Positions 23,188 through 34,474 are shown, numbered from the stretch's first letter. The stretch is DNA of 64,000 nucleotides from Aldrovandia affinis (GCA_029706075.1 JAINUG010000178.1:1660130-1724129), one strand, 5' to 3'. Notes: generated from the sequence alone by a model not told the origin. Program-made: numbers and translations.

Positions 23188-26100
23188 GAGAGAGAAAATA
23201 AATAAAAAAGTTAATTAATCATTGGGATGAACCTCTTCAGCTAATTTACTATCAACAAGCTATTCCTCACACACACGCACGCACATACACACACACTGAA
23301 AACACAGACTGTGTTCAGGCTTCTGCAGGGCCAGGAAAAGGGCCTAACAGGGTTGGTTACAGCAAACGCGCGCAGGAAAGCACTTCAAACAAGTCAAAGT
23401 CCTGTAGGTCATCCGATAGCCTTGGCAACACGTCCGAGAAGTCCTCCTGGTTGAGCTCCAGGTCATGTGGAATGTCTGTGATGTCATCAGGAAGCTCGTC
23501 GGTACTGAGGTCAGGGGTTGAAGGACTCCTAACAAACAAACAGGAAATGATGTCACAGTGGGAGTCTGAAGGCCACTGCCGACAGCCAAACTCAAGCCGT
23601 TAATCCTGTACCGTTTAATATGTTTTTACCTTTGCTATTTTGAACTTGGTGTTGTTTTGCCATATGGCCTTAGCTTTGGACAATAGTGGTTCTGTGTGGC
23701 TCAGTAGGTAGAGCATGGCGTAGGTAGACCATGGCGCTCTACCATTTTCCTTTTCCTAACGTTATAACATTCTCATCGCATAACATACACCAGGTCAGGG
23801 CCTTATTCTATGCCATCAGGTGTCCTAGCTGTAAGCAGACTGCGGTTTGTTTCTGTAGGTAGACAGGAGGGTGTGGCCAGGTACACACAGCACCTGAGAA
23901 TTGGGTTTGTGACACACCCATGAAGGGGAGAAGAGGGACCAGAGGCCAGGGGTCTAACCTGACGCTGGCAGCCTGCACGGGCAGCGATAGGCTGGAGGGC
24001 ATTCCCAGGTTCCCCTGGGGTAGCGCCGGGGGGATGGGCTTCTGCGGCCGGCGCGGTGCTCTTCTCCTCTTCTTCTTGTGTTTCTTGGTGAGTGCCGGAG
24101 GCTTGGTCTTCTTCCGCGGCTTGCGCTGGGGCTGCTGGTGCTGCGCCCGGCGGTTACCATCGCCCGAGGAAGTTATCCTGTGACAGAGCACGTGTTACTG
24201 AGCTAGGCACCATAGAGCACAGGACACTGAGCCAGGCACCCAGAGCACAGACACTGAGCCAGGCACCATAGAGCACAGACAGACACTGAGCCAGGCACCA
24301 GAGCACAGACACTGAGCCAGGCACCATAGGAGCACAGACACTGAGCCAGGCACCATAGAGTTAGCTGGGTGACACTGAGCCAGGCACTATAGAGCACAGA
24401 CACTGAGCCAGGCACCATAGAGCACAGACACTTGAGCCAGGCACCATAGAGCACAGACACTGAGCCAGGCACCATAGAAGTTGGTGACACTGAGCCAGGC
24501 ACTATAGGAGCACAGACACTGAGCCAGGCACCACAGAGCACAGACACTGAGCCAGGCACCATAGAGCACAGACACTGAGCCAGGCACCATAGAGCACAGA
24601 CACTGAGCCAGGTTTCATAGGCACAGACACTGAGCCAGGCACCAGACACAGACACTGAGCCAGGCACCATAGGCACAGACACTGAGCCAGGCACCATAGA
24701 GCACAGACACTGAGCCAACTGAGCTAGGCACCATAGAGCACAGACACTGAGCCAGGCACCATAGAGCACAGACACTGAGCCAGGCACCATAGAGCACAGA
24801 CAGACACTGAGCCAGGCACCATAGAGCACAGACACTGAGCCAGGCACCATAGAGCACAGACACTGAGCCAGGCACCATAGAGCACAGACACTGAGCCAGG
24901 CACCAGAGCACAGACACTGAGCCAGGCACCATAGAGCACAGACACTGAGCCAGGCACCATAGAGCACAGACACTGAGCCAGGCACCATAGAGCACAGACA
25001 CTGAGCCAGGCACCATAGAGCACAGACACTGAGCCAGGCACCATAGAGCACAGACACTGAGCCAGGCACCATATAGAGCACAGACACTGAGCCAGGCACC
25101 ATAGAGCACAGACACTGAGCCAGGCACCATAGAGGGCAAACCACAGACACTGAGCAATGTGCCACAGAATATTGGCCACAGATATTAAGCATAGTAACAC
25201 AGAACACAGGCCAGAGATACTGGAAAGGTACCAAAGAACAGGCAAAATGAGCACAGTAGAATGCAGGCATTACATAGAAAAGAGGTCACAGGTGCCAAGT
25301 AAGGTACTAGAGAATACAGGCCACAGATACTGAGAAAGCCAGAGTGCAGGTGGAGGACTGTGGACCCACCATTTTTTTGGCGTGCTCCTCACAGAGGGGC
25401 GTCTGGTGCGTGATGTCGAACACGGGGATGGCGCACTGTTGTCCGTCAGCGAACTTGGCGGTGCAGCTGGAGAACAGCTGCTGCGAGCGGTTCAGCAGGA
25501 TGTCTGAGGGAAGGCGTGAAGGGAATGCTGACGACGATGTGCTCTCGCTCGAAAACCCAGGCTCTGCCCAGCGGAGCGGGAAAGGGGGACTGAATGTGTG
25601 CTAATCGCTCAGTTTGATTGTGTGCTAATCGCTCCAGTTTGATTGTGTGCTAAACGCTCAGTTTGATTGTGTGCTAATCGCTCAGTTTGATTGTGTGCTA
25701 ATCGCTCAGTTTGATTGTGTGCTAATCGCTCAGTTTGATTGTGTGCTAATCGCTCAGTTTGATTGTGTGCTAATCGCTCAGTTTGATTGTGTGCTAATCG
25801 CTCAGTTTGATTGTGTGCTAATCGCTCAGTTTGATTGTGTGCTAATCGCTCAGTTTGATTGTGTGGTAATCGCTCAGTTTGATTGTGTGGTAATCGCTCA
25901 GTTTGATTGTGTGCTAATTGCTCAGTTTGAATGTGTGGTTTGATTGTGTGCTAATCGCTCAGTTGGAATGTGTGGTTTGATTGTGTGCTAATCGCTCAGT
26001 TGGAATGTGTGCTAAGTTTGATTGTGTGCTAATCGCTCAGTTTGAGTGTGTGGTAAGTTTGATTGTGTGCTAATCGCTAAGTTTGACTGTGTGGTAAGTT

Positions 26101-29100
26101 TGATTGTGTGCTAATCGCTCAGTTTGAATGTTCCTAAATTCTAGGATTTGACCTTTAGGGGGGGCTCAGCCTCCAATGATAATGTGAGATGTACACATGC
26201 AAAGCACAAGCCTAAATTTTACGTGTACCGTTACATCCCCTAAAACAAAAACACAATGGTGGTCACTCTAAAACTGGCGAACTAAACACTAACTCTCCAA
26301 ATGCCATGAAAATGGGGTCTTAAAATGTGTATATGAAGGTGCCAACTGCCACCAACCACCATCCAATCTGCAGCAACTGCGCGATGCCATAAACATCTGC
26401 ATGGACCAACACTGCTGTGGAATGCGTCCGTGTCCGACACATTTATCAATGTTTGTCAATGCTGCAATTTTGGTTGTTTAGGACCTGTGTTCTTATCCCA
26501 AATCATTCCAATCAAAAGATGCTACTGCCTGTGCCTCGCTGCCTATATCCTGCTCGCTCTCTTTTCTCAATATCCACTAATACGTGTACTAAGTGTACTT
26601 CTAGAAAGTATTTAAAGTGTAAAGGGGTGTAAGAAGTGAAAGAACGAAAAAAAACAAAAAACTAGATGCGCAGTTATCATTCCTGTAATACATGAATCTA
26701 CCTGCGTTCAACATCCCTTAATAATTGTTTTCCTGTCCTCCGAATAGTTTAGCTAGTTACCTGCGAGCCTACACCTGTCTAGGAGGTAGGTGAGGGATGC
26801 AAGAAAGGGGACAATAATTTTGGGGTGCACTACAATCAACGTGGGCAAGACAGGTGCTTTCTGCGAGACACTTATCAGACTACTACTTGCAAGCTTCCTC
26901 TTGGCATTATAGCCATCTTGTCTTGACTACCTGTTCACTTTCTCACCTGGTTCCTTCTCTCTCTCTCTTTCTCCTGTGGCCTCTCCATCCCACCCTCTCT
27001 CTCTCTCACACTTCACCTGCTGCCACTCCATCCTCCTCCTCTCTCTCTTTGTACTGAAAATCACAAGCAAACAAATTGCACTGAACTACAAAATAACATT
27101 GTCAAATGTAAAAGAGTGTGAATTTGTCTGTGAATTTGTCTCAATATCCCTTAGAGTAGTGCCAAGGGGAAGAAAAAAAAATATATAATATATAAATAGA
27201 TGTAAGAAAAGGTTTGATAACAGTATTCCAATCCACTGAATAGCTAGTTAGGTGAAAGGGGAAATCACTTTAGGGTGCAATCAGTCTGTGAGAAACTGTC
27301 GTCACTGAAACTGAACTACCAAGCTGCCAGTTCACTCTCTCACCTGGCTGCTGCTGGCCTACATTGTCACGTGGGCTGCATAAGTACTTTCGTATATCCA
27401 TCTACGGAGAAACAGACATTTCTTTAGGGTCATCTGAAATTGTGAAGGGGCCTAACTTGTTGATTATGGTACACGTATAAATCGCTGTTTGTAAGGAGGA
27501 ATGCACAATGCAGCCATATATCAGCTAGCCTATCTGTCTAACCAAAACCATGCAAGGACCTAACATAAATTCTGACACGTTGACTTGCAAGCTAATGTTA
27601 TCTAACGTTAGCATTACGTTGATACCGCTTCAGCAGGCAAGGTGACACACTGACACCGACGTTAATAGCAGCTTGTTTTTGGTGAAATAAATCGACTGCA
27701 TTGCAATGTTAGCAAAGACCACAGCATTATCAGTCAACACTTTTATTTTCTAACGTTAAATAAAACCAGTCTACACGTTAGCTTACTTTTGCTGTGCGAC
27801 ATCCAAGTCGACATCCCGGTTTAGCCTATCTACATCGCGATCGCGCTCACAGTTGAACTCAAGCGATCGCGAACAAAAGACTGGGAAGGGGAGGGCCTGG
27901 AGTACAGGACGTTGCTGATTGGATATTAAAGATGATAGGAGAGTTTGCTCATTGTTTCTTGCTGCTGCTGTCTACCAGCCCGCACACTTTGGACGAGAGT
28001 CCAAAATCCGAGGGGCTTAAATTAACTAAATAATGACTAAACATTTTTGGGGGGGTCTGAGATGAAAGACATGAGGTCTAAAATCACCACTGCTAAGCGC
28101 TAAATTTGAATGTGTGCTACTTGCAAAATTTGAATGTGTGCTAAGCGCAAAAATTTGAATGTGTGCTAAGCGCTAAATCTGAATGTGTGCTAAGTGCTAA
28201 ATCTGAATGTGTGCTAAACAAAATTTGAATGTGTGCTAAGCGCTAAATCTGAATGTGTGCTAAGCGCTAAATTTGAATGTGTGCTAAGCGTTAAGTTTGA
28301 ATGTGTGCTAAGCGCTAAATTTGAATGTGTGCTAAGTTCTAAGTTTGAATGTGTGCTAAGCGTTAAGTTTGAATGTGTTTGAATTGCTTCAGTAAATATC
28401 GAAACTGTGTAGGACACATGTGAATGTGTGCTAAGCGCTAAATTTGAATGTGTGCTAAGCGCTAAATTTGAATGTGTGCTAAGCGCTAAATTTGAATGTG
28501 TGCTAAGCGCTAAATTTGAATGTGTGCTAAGCGCTAAATTTGAATGTGTGCTAAGCGCTAAATTTGAATGTGTGCTAAGCGCTAAATTTGAATGTGTGCT
28601 AAGCGCTAAATTTGAATGTGTGCTAAGCGCTAAATTTGAATGTGTGCTAAGCGCTAAATTTGAATGTGTGCTAAGCGCTAAATTTGAATGTGTGCTAAGC
28701 GCTAAATTTGAATGTGTGCTAAGCGCTAAATTTGAATGTGTGCTAAGCGCTAAATTTGAATGTGTGCTAAGCGCTAAATTTGAATGTGTGCTAAGCGCTA
28801 AATTTGAATGTGTGCTAAGCGCTAAATTTGAATGTGTGCTAAGCGCTAAATTTGAATGTGTGCTAAGCGCTAAATTTGAATGTGTGCTAAGCGCTAAATT
28901 TGAATGTGTGCTAAGCGCTAAATTTGAATGTGTGCTAAGCGCTAAATTTGAATGTGTGCTAAGCGCTAAATTTGAATGTGTGCTAAGCGCTAAATTTGAA
29001 TGTGTGCTAAGCGCTAAATTTGAATGTGTGCTAAGCGCTAAATTTGAATGTGTGCTAAGCGCTAAATTTGAATGTGTGCTAAGCGCTAAATTTGAATGTG

Positions 29101-32100
29101 TGCTAAGCGCTAAATTTGAATGTGTGCTAAGCGCTAAATTTGAATGTGTGCTAAGCGCTAAATTTGAATGTGTGCTAAGCGCTAAATTTGAATGTGTGCT
29201 AAGCGCTAAATTTGAATGTGTGCTAAGCGCTAAATTTGAATGTGTGCTAAGCGCTAAATTTGAATGTGTGCTAAGCGCTAAATTTGAATGTGTGCTAAGC
29301 GCTAAATTTGAATGTGTGCTAAGCGCTAAATTTGAATGTGTGCTAAGCGCTAAATTTGAATGTGTGCTAAAAAATTTGAATGTGTGCTAAGCGCCAAATC
29401 TGAATGTGTGCTAAGTGCTAAATCTGAATGTGTGCTAAGTTTAAAATTTGAATGTGTGCTAAGCGCTAAATCTGATTTGAATGTGTGCTAAGCGCTAAAT
29501 TTGAATGTGTGCTAAGCGTTAAGTTTGAATGTGTGCTAAGCGCTAAATTTGAATGTGTGCTAAGTTCTAAGTTTGAATGTGTGCTAAGCGTTAAGTTTGA
29601 ATGTGTGAGATTGAATTGCTTCAGTAAATATCGAACTGTATATTGCATGTGAATAAATGTAAACTGTCAGTTACTCTGGATAAGAGGGTCTGCTAAATGC
29701 CTAAAATGTTAAATTGTAAAAAAATGTCAAACCAAGAGAGCCCTAGCAGCCATACTTGGGTAGGTTCCAGCGGGGAACGGCTCGGCATAGCTCAGCTCGG
29801 CTCCCTCAGTAGGAAAGGGACAGAATTTGTAGGGACAGCAGAGAGAGACGTCCGGACACTGCTGGGGAGGTGTCCCAGCATGCAGTGCAGCGGCACTGTT
29901 GAAAGGATACGCTGAAACAGTGCTGGGTGAAGGGCAGGGCTCGGCCTGTGGCACGCCTGCCCCTTAGTGCTGCCCGCGCAGAGTCCCGGCCCGTGCCTGC
30001 TGCTGGCCGCGCACTGAGGAGAAAGAAACCACCAATCAGCACAGAGCCATGCTAATCCCACCAATCAGCAGAGCCATGCTAATCCCACCAATCAGCACAG
30101 AGCCATGCTAATCCCACCAATCAGCACAGAGCCATGCTAATCCCACCAATCAGCAGAGAGCCACGCTAATATATATGAATATAATAATAATATAATATAC
30201 GCCATTTAGCAGATGCTTTTATCCAAAGCGACTTACAGTAGTGAATGCATACATTTTCAGTATATGTGGCCCCAGTGGGGATTGAACCCACAACCTACGC
30301 GTTGCCAACGCCATGCTCTACCAACTGAGCCACAGAGAACCACACACAGAGAATCAGCACAACGCCATGTTACACCCACCAATCAGCACAATGCCCCACA
30401 AATCCCACCAATCAGCACAGTGGCGAATTAAGAACAGCGGTTACAAACGGAGTCTAAAGTGAGCTAAAGTGAACGTTGTCTCCAGCACAAGCTCTTGAGC
30501 CTGAGCAGGTGTGCGCAAGTGTGTGCAGTACCGTGCGGGTGCGTGAGAAACCCTGCGCAGCTCCTGGATCAGTTGGCCGGCGCAGTCGGGGTCCTTGCTG
30601 GCTGCGTGCAGCAGGGCTTTGCGAAAGGCACAGCGGTATCTCCTCTGGCGCATCGCTGCCCTCTCCTGGCTGCACAGATGCTTGTACTTCTGCCGCAGGT
30701 AAGTGCACAGTCGAGCCAGCCTGGTGCCGCGCGAGCCGTCCGCCTCCTCGTCTGAGCTGCAGGGGGCGACAGAGAGATAAGCCCCTCCCAACGTGCTGCG
30801 GCTCAGCACCCGCTCAAACAACGGAAGCTTCCCAGAGGCTTCGTGTGAAAGTGCGGTCGTGCGTATAACACATTTTCGGAAAAATTGGAACTTCGATCGG
30901 AATTGGCGGAGGATGTTGCGGCAACGGGAAAATATTATTGCTCATACCAAATTTGAGAACAGAAAAGCAACACTAAAAAGTTGTTAAAGAAACGACATTA
31001 ATAGGTCGATATTCAATCGTTTCGTGTTTCCGGAGAGTACTCGCAGTCAGACGTTAAACTGCCTCACGGTCTGGAAAGGTCCGCTGCAGTTGGGTTCCGT
31101 CGGACTTACTTGTCCAGTGAGTCTCTCTCTTGTGGCCGACACGGCAGCTCTCTCTCCTCGTCCTCGTCCTCGGCGCTGTCTTCCGACCAGTCCAACCCTG
31201 CGGGAGCGGCCGTTAGTACAACGCTGCCCAAAACACCGTCGCCGTGACGACAGAGCGAGGCTTCGCAAACCCCCTCCGGTGGGCGGAGCCTCCACATGCT
31301 GTCGATCAATGGCGGCGGTTTGAACCAAGCCAATAGACACACTGCTCTCCACAGCTAAAATGGCCGACCAACTGATTTGAGCCAATCGTGCTGAGGATAT
31401 CCGATAGCTCCACATATTTTTCAGGGGCAGGACCTCCCCGCTCTGGATCTACAGATCATCCCCTCCTTACTGGCTGAAAACACACTGACTCAAGAGTGCT
31501 GTCCACACTTGGCCAATGCAGTTAGCCGCTGTCCAGACAGAGCGTGTCTGTCTGTCAGTCAGTCTGATGTCAGTTGGTCTTCCGAAATAACTGCATTCCA
31601 GTTTGTCTGGGGGTGTAGCAGGACACACCTGTTAGGCACTTACACTGACGATCATCTCTGCCTTCAGTGTTCAGATGGGCCTGTCTCTACTTAACACACA
31701 CTCTCGGCAGTGCCCTTCAGCGTTCAGAGGGATTATGGAGGAGAGGAGAGAGGGATTATGGAGGAGAGGAGAGGAGAGAGGGATTATGGAGGTGAAGGAG
31801 GAGGAGAGGAGAGGACAGGAGAGGGGGATTACCGAGGTGAGGGAGGAGAGGAGAGGAGAGGGGGATTACCGAGGTGAGGGAGGAGAGGAGAGGAGAGGGG
31901 GATTACCGAGGTGAGGGAGGAGAGGAGAGGAGAGGGGGATTACCGAGGTGAGGGAAGAGGTCTCCATGTTGCTGTCGCCGCTGGGCACAGAGCCGTACGA
32001 GGCGCCGGAGGCGGGACAGGCAGGGCGTGGGCGGGGAGAAAGCCGCCGGGCGCATGGTCACCACGCGCCGCTGCAAACTGCTGGAGGGCGGGGCCACGGG

Positions 32101-32789
32101 CGGAGCTTTCTTGCTGAGGGCGGGGCCAGCGACCTGCGCCAGGCTGTGATTGGCGCCGAGGAGCAGCCCGGGAGGCAGCGGCAGGCCGCAGGTCTGAGGT
32201 GGTGCCGGTTTGCATAATGAGCCGTGTGGCTGCAGTGCGCGGGGGGCAGGGGGGGGCAGGTAGGGGCCGGGGGCCTGAGAGAGGGGCCCCGGCGGCTGGG
32301 CGGGGGCGGGCGGGGAGGAGGGGCGCTGGCTGGGGGGGGCGGCCGGGGGGCTAAAGTGCTCTGCTTTGGGTTGAGGGAGGAGGCTGGCGTCGGGCGGCCG
32401 AGGCCTCTGCCGGATGTGGAGCTGCTTCCTCCTGCAGGCGGAGGGGCGGGGCTCGTCACCGTCCGGCTCGTCCTCGTGGAAGGCGAAGGGGTCGAGCAGC
32501 TCGGCGCGCGGGAGGGGCAGCAGGGGGGCGCGGGGCGGCGAGGGCGGCGGCTCGGACAGCCCGTTGGGCGTGCTCAGGGCCAGCGAGGGCACGGTGATGT
32601 TGAGCGCCACGGACGCCAGGTGAGGCCGCGCCCGCATCTCCTCCAGCGCCTCCTGCTTCCTCCTGCGCTCCTTCTTAGGGAGGAACCCCAGGACCTGCAG
32701 GTGGCTGTTACAGTACCTGTGAGACACACACACACACCTGCGATTGCATACTCTCTCTCACACACACACACGCTCTCTCACATGCTCCC

Positions 32790-32840
<51 letters not shown>

Positions 32841-33158
32841 CTACGGTTATACGCTCTCTCATGCACGCACGCACCTACGGTTACACACGCGCTCTCACAT
32901 TCTCTCACACACACACAGTTATACACACACACACACACACCTGCGGTCCTCAGACTTGGGGATGGGGTTGGTGCATCGCTGGCTGTTGTACTTGGCCACA
33001 TATTCGCACTGCCTGAAGGGGGCGGTCTTGTCCTCCAGGACGTGGCGGATGCAGAAGGCATAGCCGTTGAGTCTGCGCTGCTTGCACAGCTTGGGGCTGT
33101 ATGAGCACAACGGCTTGTTGTCCACCTCGGAGAAGTGTAGGTGCTTGCCCTCGTACAT
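22066..33158 (-). CDS. ino80d: INO80 complex subunit D; reading frame shows apparent small indels
   Basis: Nine coding exons in gene order: 33158-32941, 32716-31944, 31197-31110, 30756-30552, 30013-29911, 25503-25370, 24177-23959, 23528-23384 and 22850-22066. The first, starting MYEGKHLHFSEVDNKPLCSY, holds a C/H-rich zf-C3Hc3H-type zinc domain (KLCKQRRLNGYAFCIRH...CEYVAKYNSQRCTNP). The second zinc domain spans exons 5-6 (SSCTAKFADGQQCAIPVFD). Exon 7 is a basic tract (KPRKKTKPPALTKKHKKKRR), and the last has a poly-Ser run and the conserved end PKDLQPSHSS. Family knowledge: nuclear accessory subunit of the INO80 remodeller. As written the frame breaks: a compensating indel pair in exon 5, two bases missing early in exon 7 (giving a stop), and one base missing at the exon 8 donor. 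Correcting for these gives about 890 codons, shorter than the human protein (about 1000). Sequence error is the likeliest cause. Confidence 0.9.
22917..23200 (-). repeat. 3' part of a fish LINE-like repeat, minus strand
   Basis: Next to a (CAAT/CTAT)n run, the text ttgtatagcgccatttacaa, attggcattttccagaggga and attccctgacccctta reads on the minus strand as the end of a common fish interspersed repeat. A (CA)n tract follows at 23165-23188. It lies in the last ino80d intron. Confidence 0.5.
23690..23745 (+). repeat. tRNA-like SINE head fragment (family 4)
   Basis: Only the box-A region gtggctcagtaggtagagca is recognisable; the same head is found reversed in the SINE at 30190-30341. Confidence 0.45.
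24197..25140. repeat. 30-bp minisatellite, about 30 copies
   Basis: The unit cactgagccaggcaccatag + agcacagaca is repeated almost perfectly, with occasional deletions and two units ending in ttggtgacac-type variants. The three long minus-strand frames of the type CALWCLAQCLCSMVPGS are products of the 30-base (10-codon) period. It lies in the ino80d intron between exons 6 and 7; decayed units continue to about 25340. Confidence 0.95.
25600..26130. repeat. 24-bp satellite array A
   Basis: About 20 copies of gctcagtttgattgtgtgct + aatc, regular at first and drifting after 25930. The unit is clearly homologous to the 24-bp unit of the array at 28086-29640 (gctaaatttgaatgtgtgct + aagc). The open frame across it (IAQFDCVL repeats) follows from the 8-codon period. 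Confidence 0.95.
26131..28085. other. Unclassified 1.95-kb block between the two 24-bp arrays
   Basis: No coding exon is recognised. It contains a hAT-type repeat end near 26222-26243 (cgtgtaccgttacatcccct), poly-A and CT tracts, and in its right part words like ctaacgttagc and agcgatcgcg. Because related arrays flank it, it may be a mobile element that split one array, but I could not find convincing terminal repeats. Confidence 0.35.
28086..29640. repeat. 24-bp satellite array B with a homogeneous core
   Basis: The core, about 28428-29370, holds about 39 virtually identical 24-bp units (gctaagcgctaaatttgaat + gtgt). It is bordered on both sides by the same series of variant units (aaatctgaat, cgttaagttt, gttctaagtt) followed by gaattgcttcagtaaatatc. 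The array lies in the ino80d intron between exons 5 and 6. The 320-codon frame over the core (LSAKFECV repeats) is period-driven. Confidence 0.95.
29641..29720 (+). repeat. SINE family-2 tail fragment
   Basis: The text gttactctggataagagggt + ctgctaaatgcc is the 3' tail of the SINE seen complete at 38222-38445. The preceding gaattgcttcagtaaatatc is also part of that SINE, so array B expanded inside or beside a SINE copy. Confidence 0.7.
30030..30425. repeat. 29-bp minisatellite carrying CCAAT boxes, split by a SINE
   Basis: About five units of accaatcagcacagagccat + gctaatccc (30030-30172) and two to three decayed units (30349-30425) flank a SINE. Each unit has a perfect CCAATCAG. It lies in the ino80d intron between exons 4 and 5. 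Confidence 0.9.
30190..30341 (-). mobile_element. tRNA-derived SINE (family 4), minus strand
   Basis: On the minus strand the head gtggctcagttggtagagca (box A) and gggttcaatccccactgggg (box B) are followed by gtaagtcgctttggataaaa and gcatctgctaaatggcgtat. It is not a working tRNA, since the tail continues into SINE sequence and there is no 3' acceptor stem. Confidence 0.8.
31735..31943. repeat. 37-bp purine-rich minisatellite containing copies of the ino80d exon 2 splice donor
   Basis: The 37-bp unit gattaccgaggtgagggagg + agaggagaggagagggg places its attacc at 31828, 31865, 31902 and 31939. On the minus strand the last of these is the real exon end and donor, cctcacctcg/gtaatc; the other three are exact copies inside intron 2. 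Less regular ggagaggagaggga units extend to 31735. Confidence 0.93.
32717..32940. repeat. Short ino80d intron 1 made of CA and CT microsatellite
   Basis: The 224-bp intron between coding exons 1 and 2 is almost entirely (CA)n, (CT)n and acgcacgca words. On the minus strand its donor is GACCGCAG/gtgtgtgtg, so the 5' splice site is itself embedded in a GT repeat. Confidence 0.9.
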
Positions 33159-33390
33159 CACGCGGATCTGATCCTTGAGAACATCAGCTGACAAGAAAAG
33201 GGAGGGAGCGAGGGAGGGAGGTTAGTCCATGCCTTGTTCTCCACTGTTTTGGCGACTATGTCGTTTGAATGACCATTTGAATAGTGTTTTTTCCCCACCT
33301 TTCATAAATACGGTCAACCAACACATCCTGACCAACTTCTGTGACCTACCCGAATTAACCAAGTGACCGTTCATTTGGTAAAGTTGGATC

Positions 33391-33675
33391 TAGGGTTGCA
33401 AAAAGCGATGGAAATTTTCCAGTAAATTTTCGCTAAACTGAAGGTCAATTTCTACGGGAACTTTGGCTTGGGAATTTTTTCCTTATCAACAAAAGCGTAA
33501 AAATTGGATGTTACAACTTGCAAGTTCAACAAAGTTCTAAATAATCGTTTTGATACAAGTTTGAAAAGCCTGTTTTCCTTTGTGTGGAACAGTGCGTGAT
33601 CCATGATTATGAATTCCCATTCGATTCCCATGGAAAATGTCCTGTTTTGAACATTCACAGAATTTTGCAACCCTA
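33391..33675. mobile_element. hAT-like MITE, 285 bp, with 8-bp target duplication
   Basis: The terminal inverted repeats tagggttgcaaaa / ttttgcaaccctа-type bound a non-coding interior. The flanking 8-mers gttggatc (33383-33390) and gttggacc (33676-33683) match at 7 of 8 positions, as expected of a hAT target duplication. Confidence 0.8.
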
Positions 33676-33710
33676 GTTGGACCCATTTCCTTTCTCTTTA
33701 AAGGTTACTC

Positions 33711-34076
33711 TCGGCCTCCCGCGTGGTCTAGTGGTTTCAACATCCGACGCTGGCCACGGCGACCGGGGTTCGATTCCCCGTCACGCCAGAGTCGGCTCTG
33801 GCCGGGAGTGCCATCGGGGCGGCAATTGGCTGTCCGCCCCAGGGACGGGGGAGGTGAAGCCGACACAGTTCGCTGCATACAGGAGTGGTTCTGGGGTGCC
33901 GGAATTACAGTCGACAGCTCGGCGAGTGCTGTCTCGGAGGAGGCAGCGCTTCACCTTTGTCACTGCCGGTCACAGGACTATGGCAGCGAACTACAAGGGA
34001 GGGGATTGAATTTAGCACAGCGCAGTAATTGGCTACCAAATTGGGTAAAATTGGAAAAATAAATGTATAAAAAAAT
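33711..34076 (+). mobile_element. tRNA-derived SINE (family 3)
   Basis: The head has gcgtggtctagtggtttcaa (box A) and ggggttcgattccccgtcac (box B, a well-kept T-arm). The body contains attggctgtccgcccc and ggaggcagcgcttcaccttt, ending attggctaccaaattgggta with an A-rich tail. A relative is at 16786-16992. Confidence 0.8.
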
Positions 34077-34474
34077 ATAAAATAAATAAAAGGTTATTCT
34101 TGTCCACAATAAGGTTATCTACCGTTAAGATTGTTCATTGTAAAACAAGAGTGTTACTGCATTTACCCAACCCCTATTTCAATAAATGCTATATTTGATA
34201 TCTTTAACTGTCGTGATCTCATTCTGGGGGGTCAGTGGTGATTGTGAACTCTTAAAGTCTGGCTTTATGTTTGAACAGTCACAGGCCACAGCCAGACAGC
34301 CATTGATTTCAAGGAATGGGAACACTGCTCTACAACACTGGCCACTCGGCCAACTTTGGACATTGTGTCACCCATCATTCATTTTAATTTCTCAAGTCTT
34401 GCCCACAAATCCAAATTCGGTCCTGGTTTTCTTTTCTCTCCGGTAGAAGAATTGGTGCAATCAATTGGCTAGTG

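Noticed and set aside
24203..25270. Three long overlapping minus-strand frames rich in CALWCLAQCLC
   Set aside because: All come from the 30-bp minisatellite in different frames and lie in an ino80d intron.
28428..29390. 320-codon frame of 8-residue LSAKFECV repeats as a repetitive protein gene
   Set aside because: It is exactly the 24-bp satellite translated. The period is a multiple of three, so any stop-free unit gives an open frame, and there is no promoter, splice or non-repeat domain.
24197..29640. CRISPR-like arrays
   Set aside because: Units are directly adjacent with no unique spacers, and the genome is a vertebrate.
32224..33063. 279-codon plus-strand frame
   Set aside because: Antisense to ino80d exon 2 and the CA-rich intron; glycine-rich shadow of a proline-rich protein.
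33711..33790. A tRNA gene
   Set aside because: Boxes A and B are good but no closing acceptor stem is present and the sequence runs into a SINE body; the other tRNA-like heads in the window fail in the same way.
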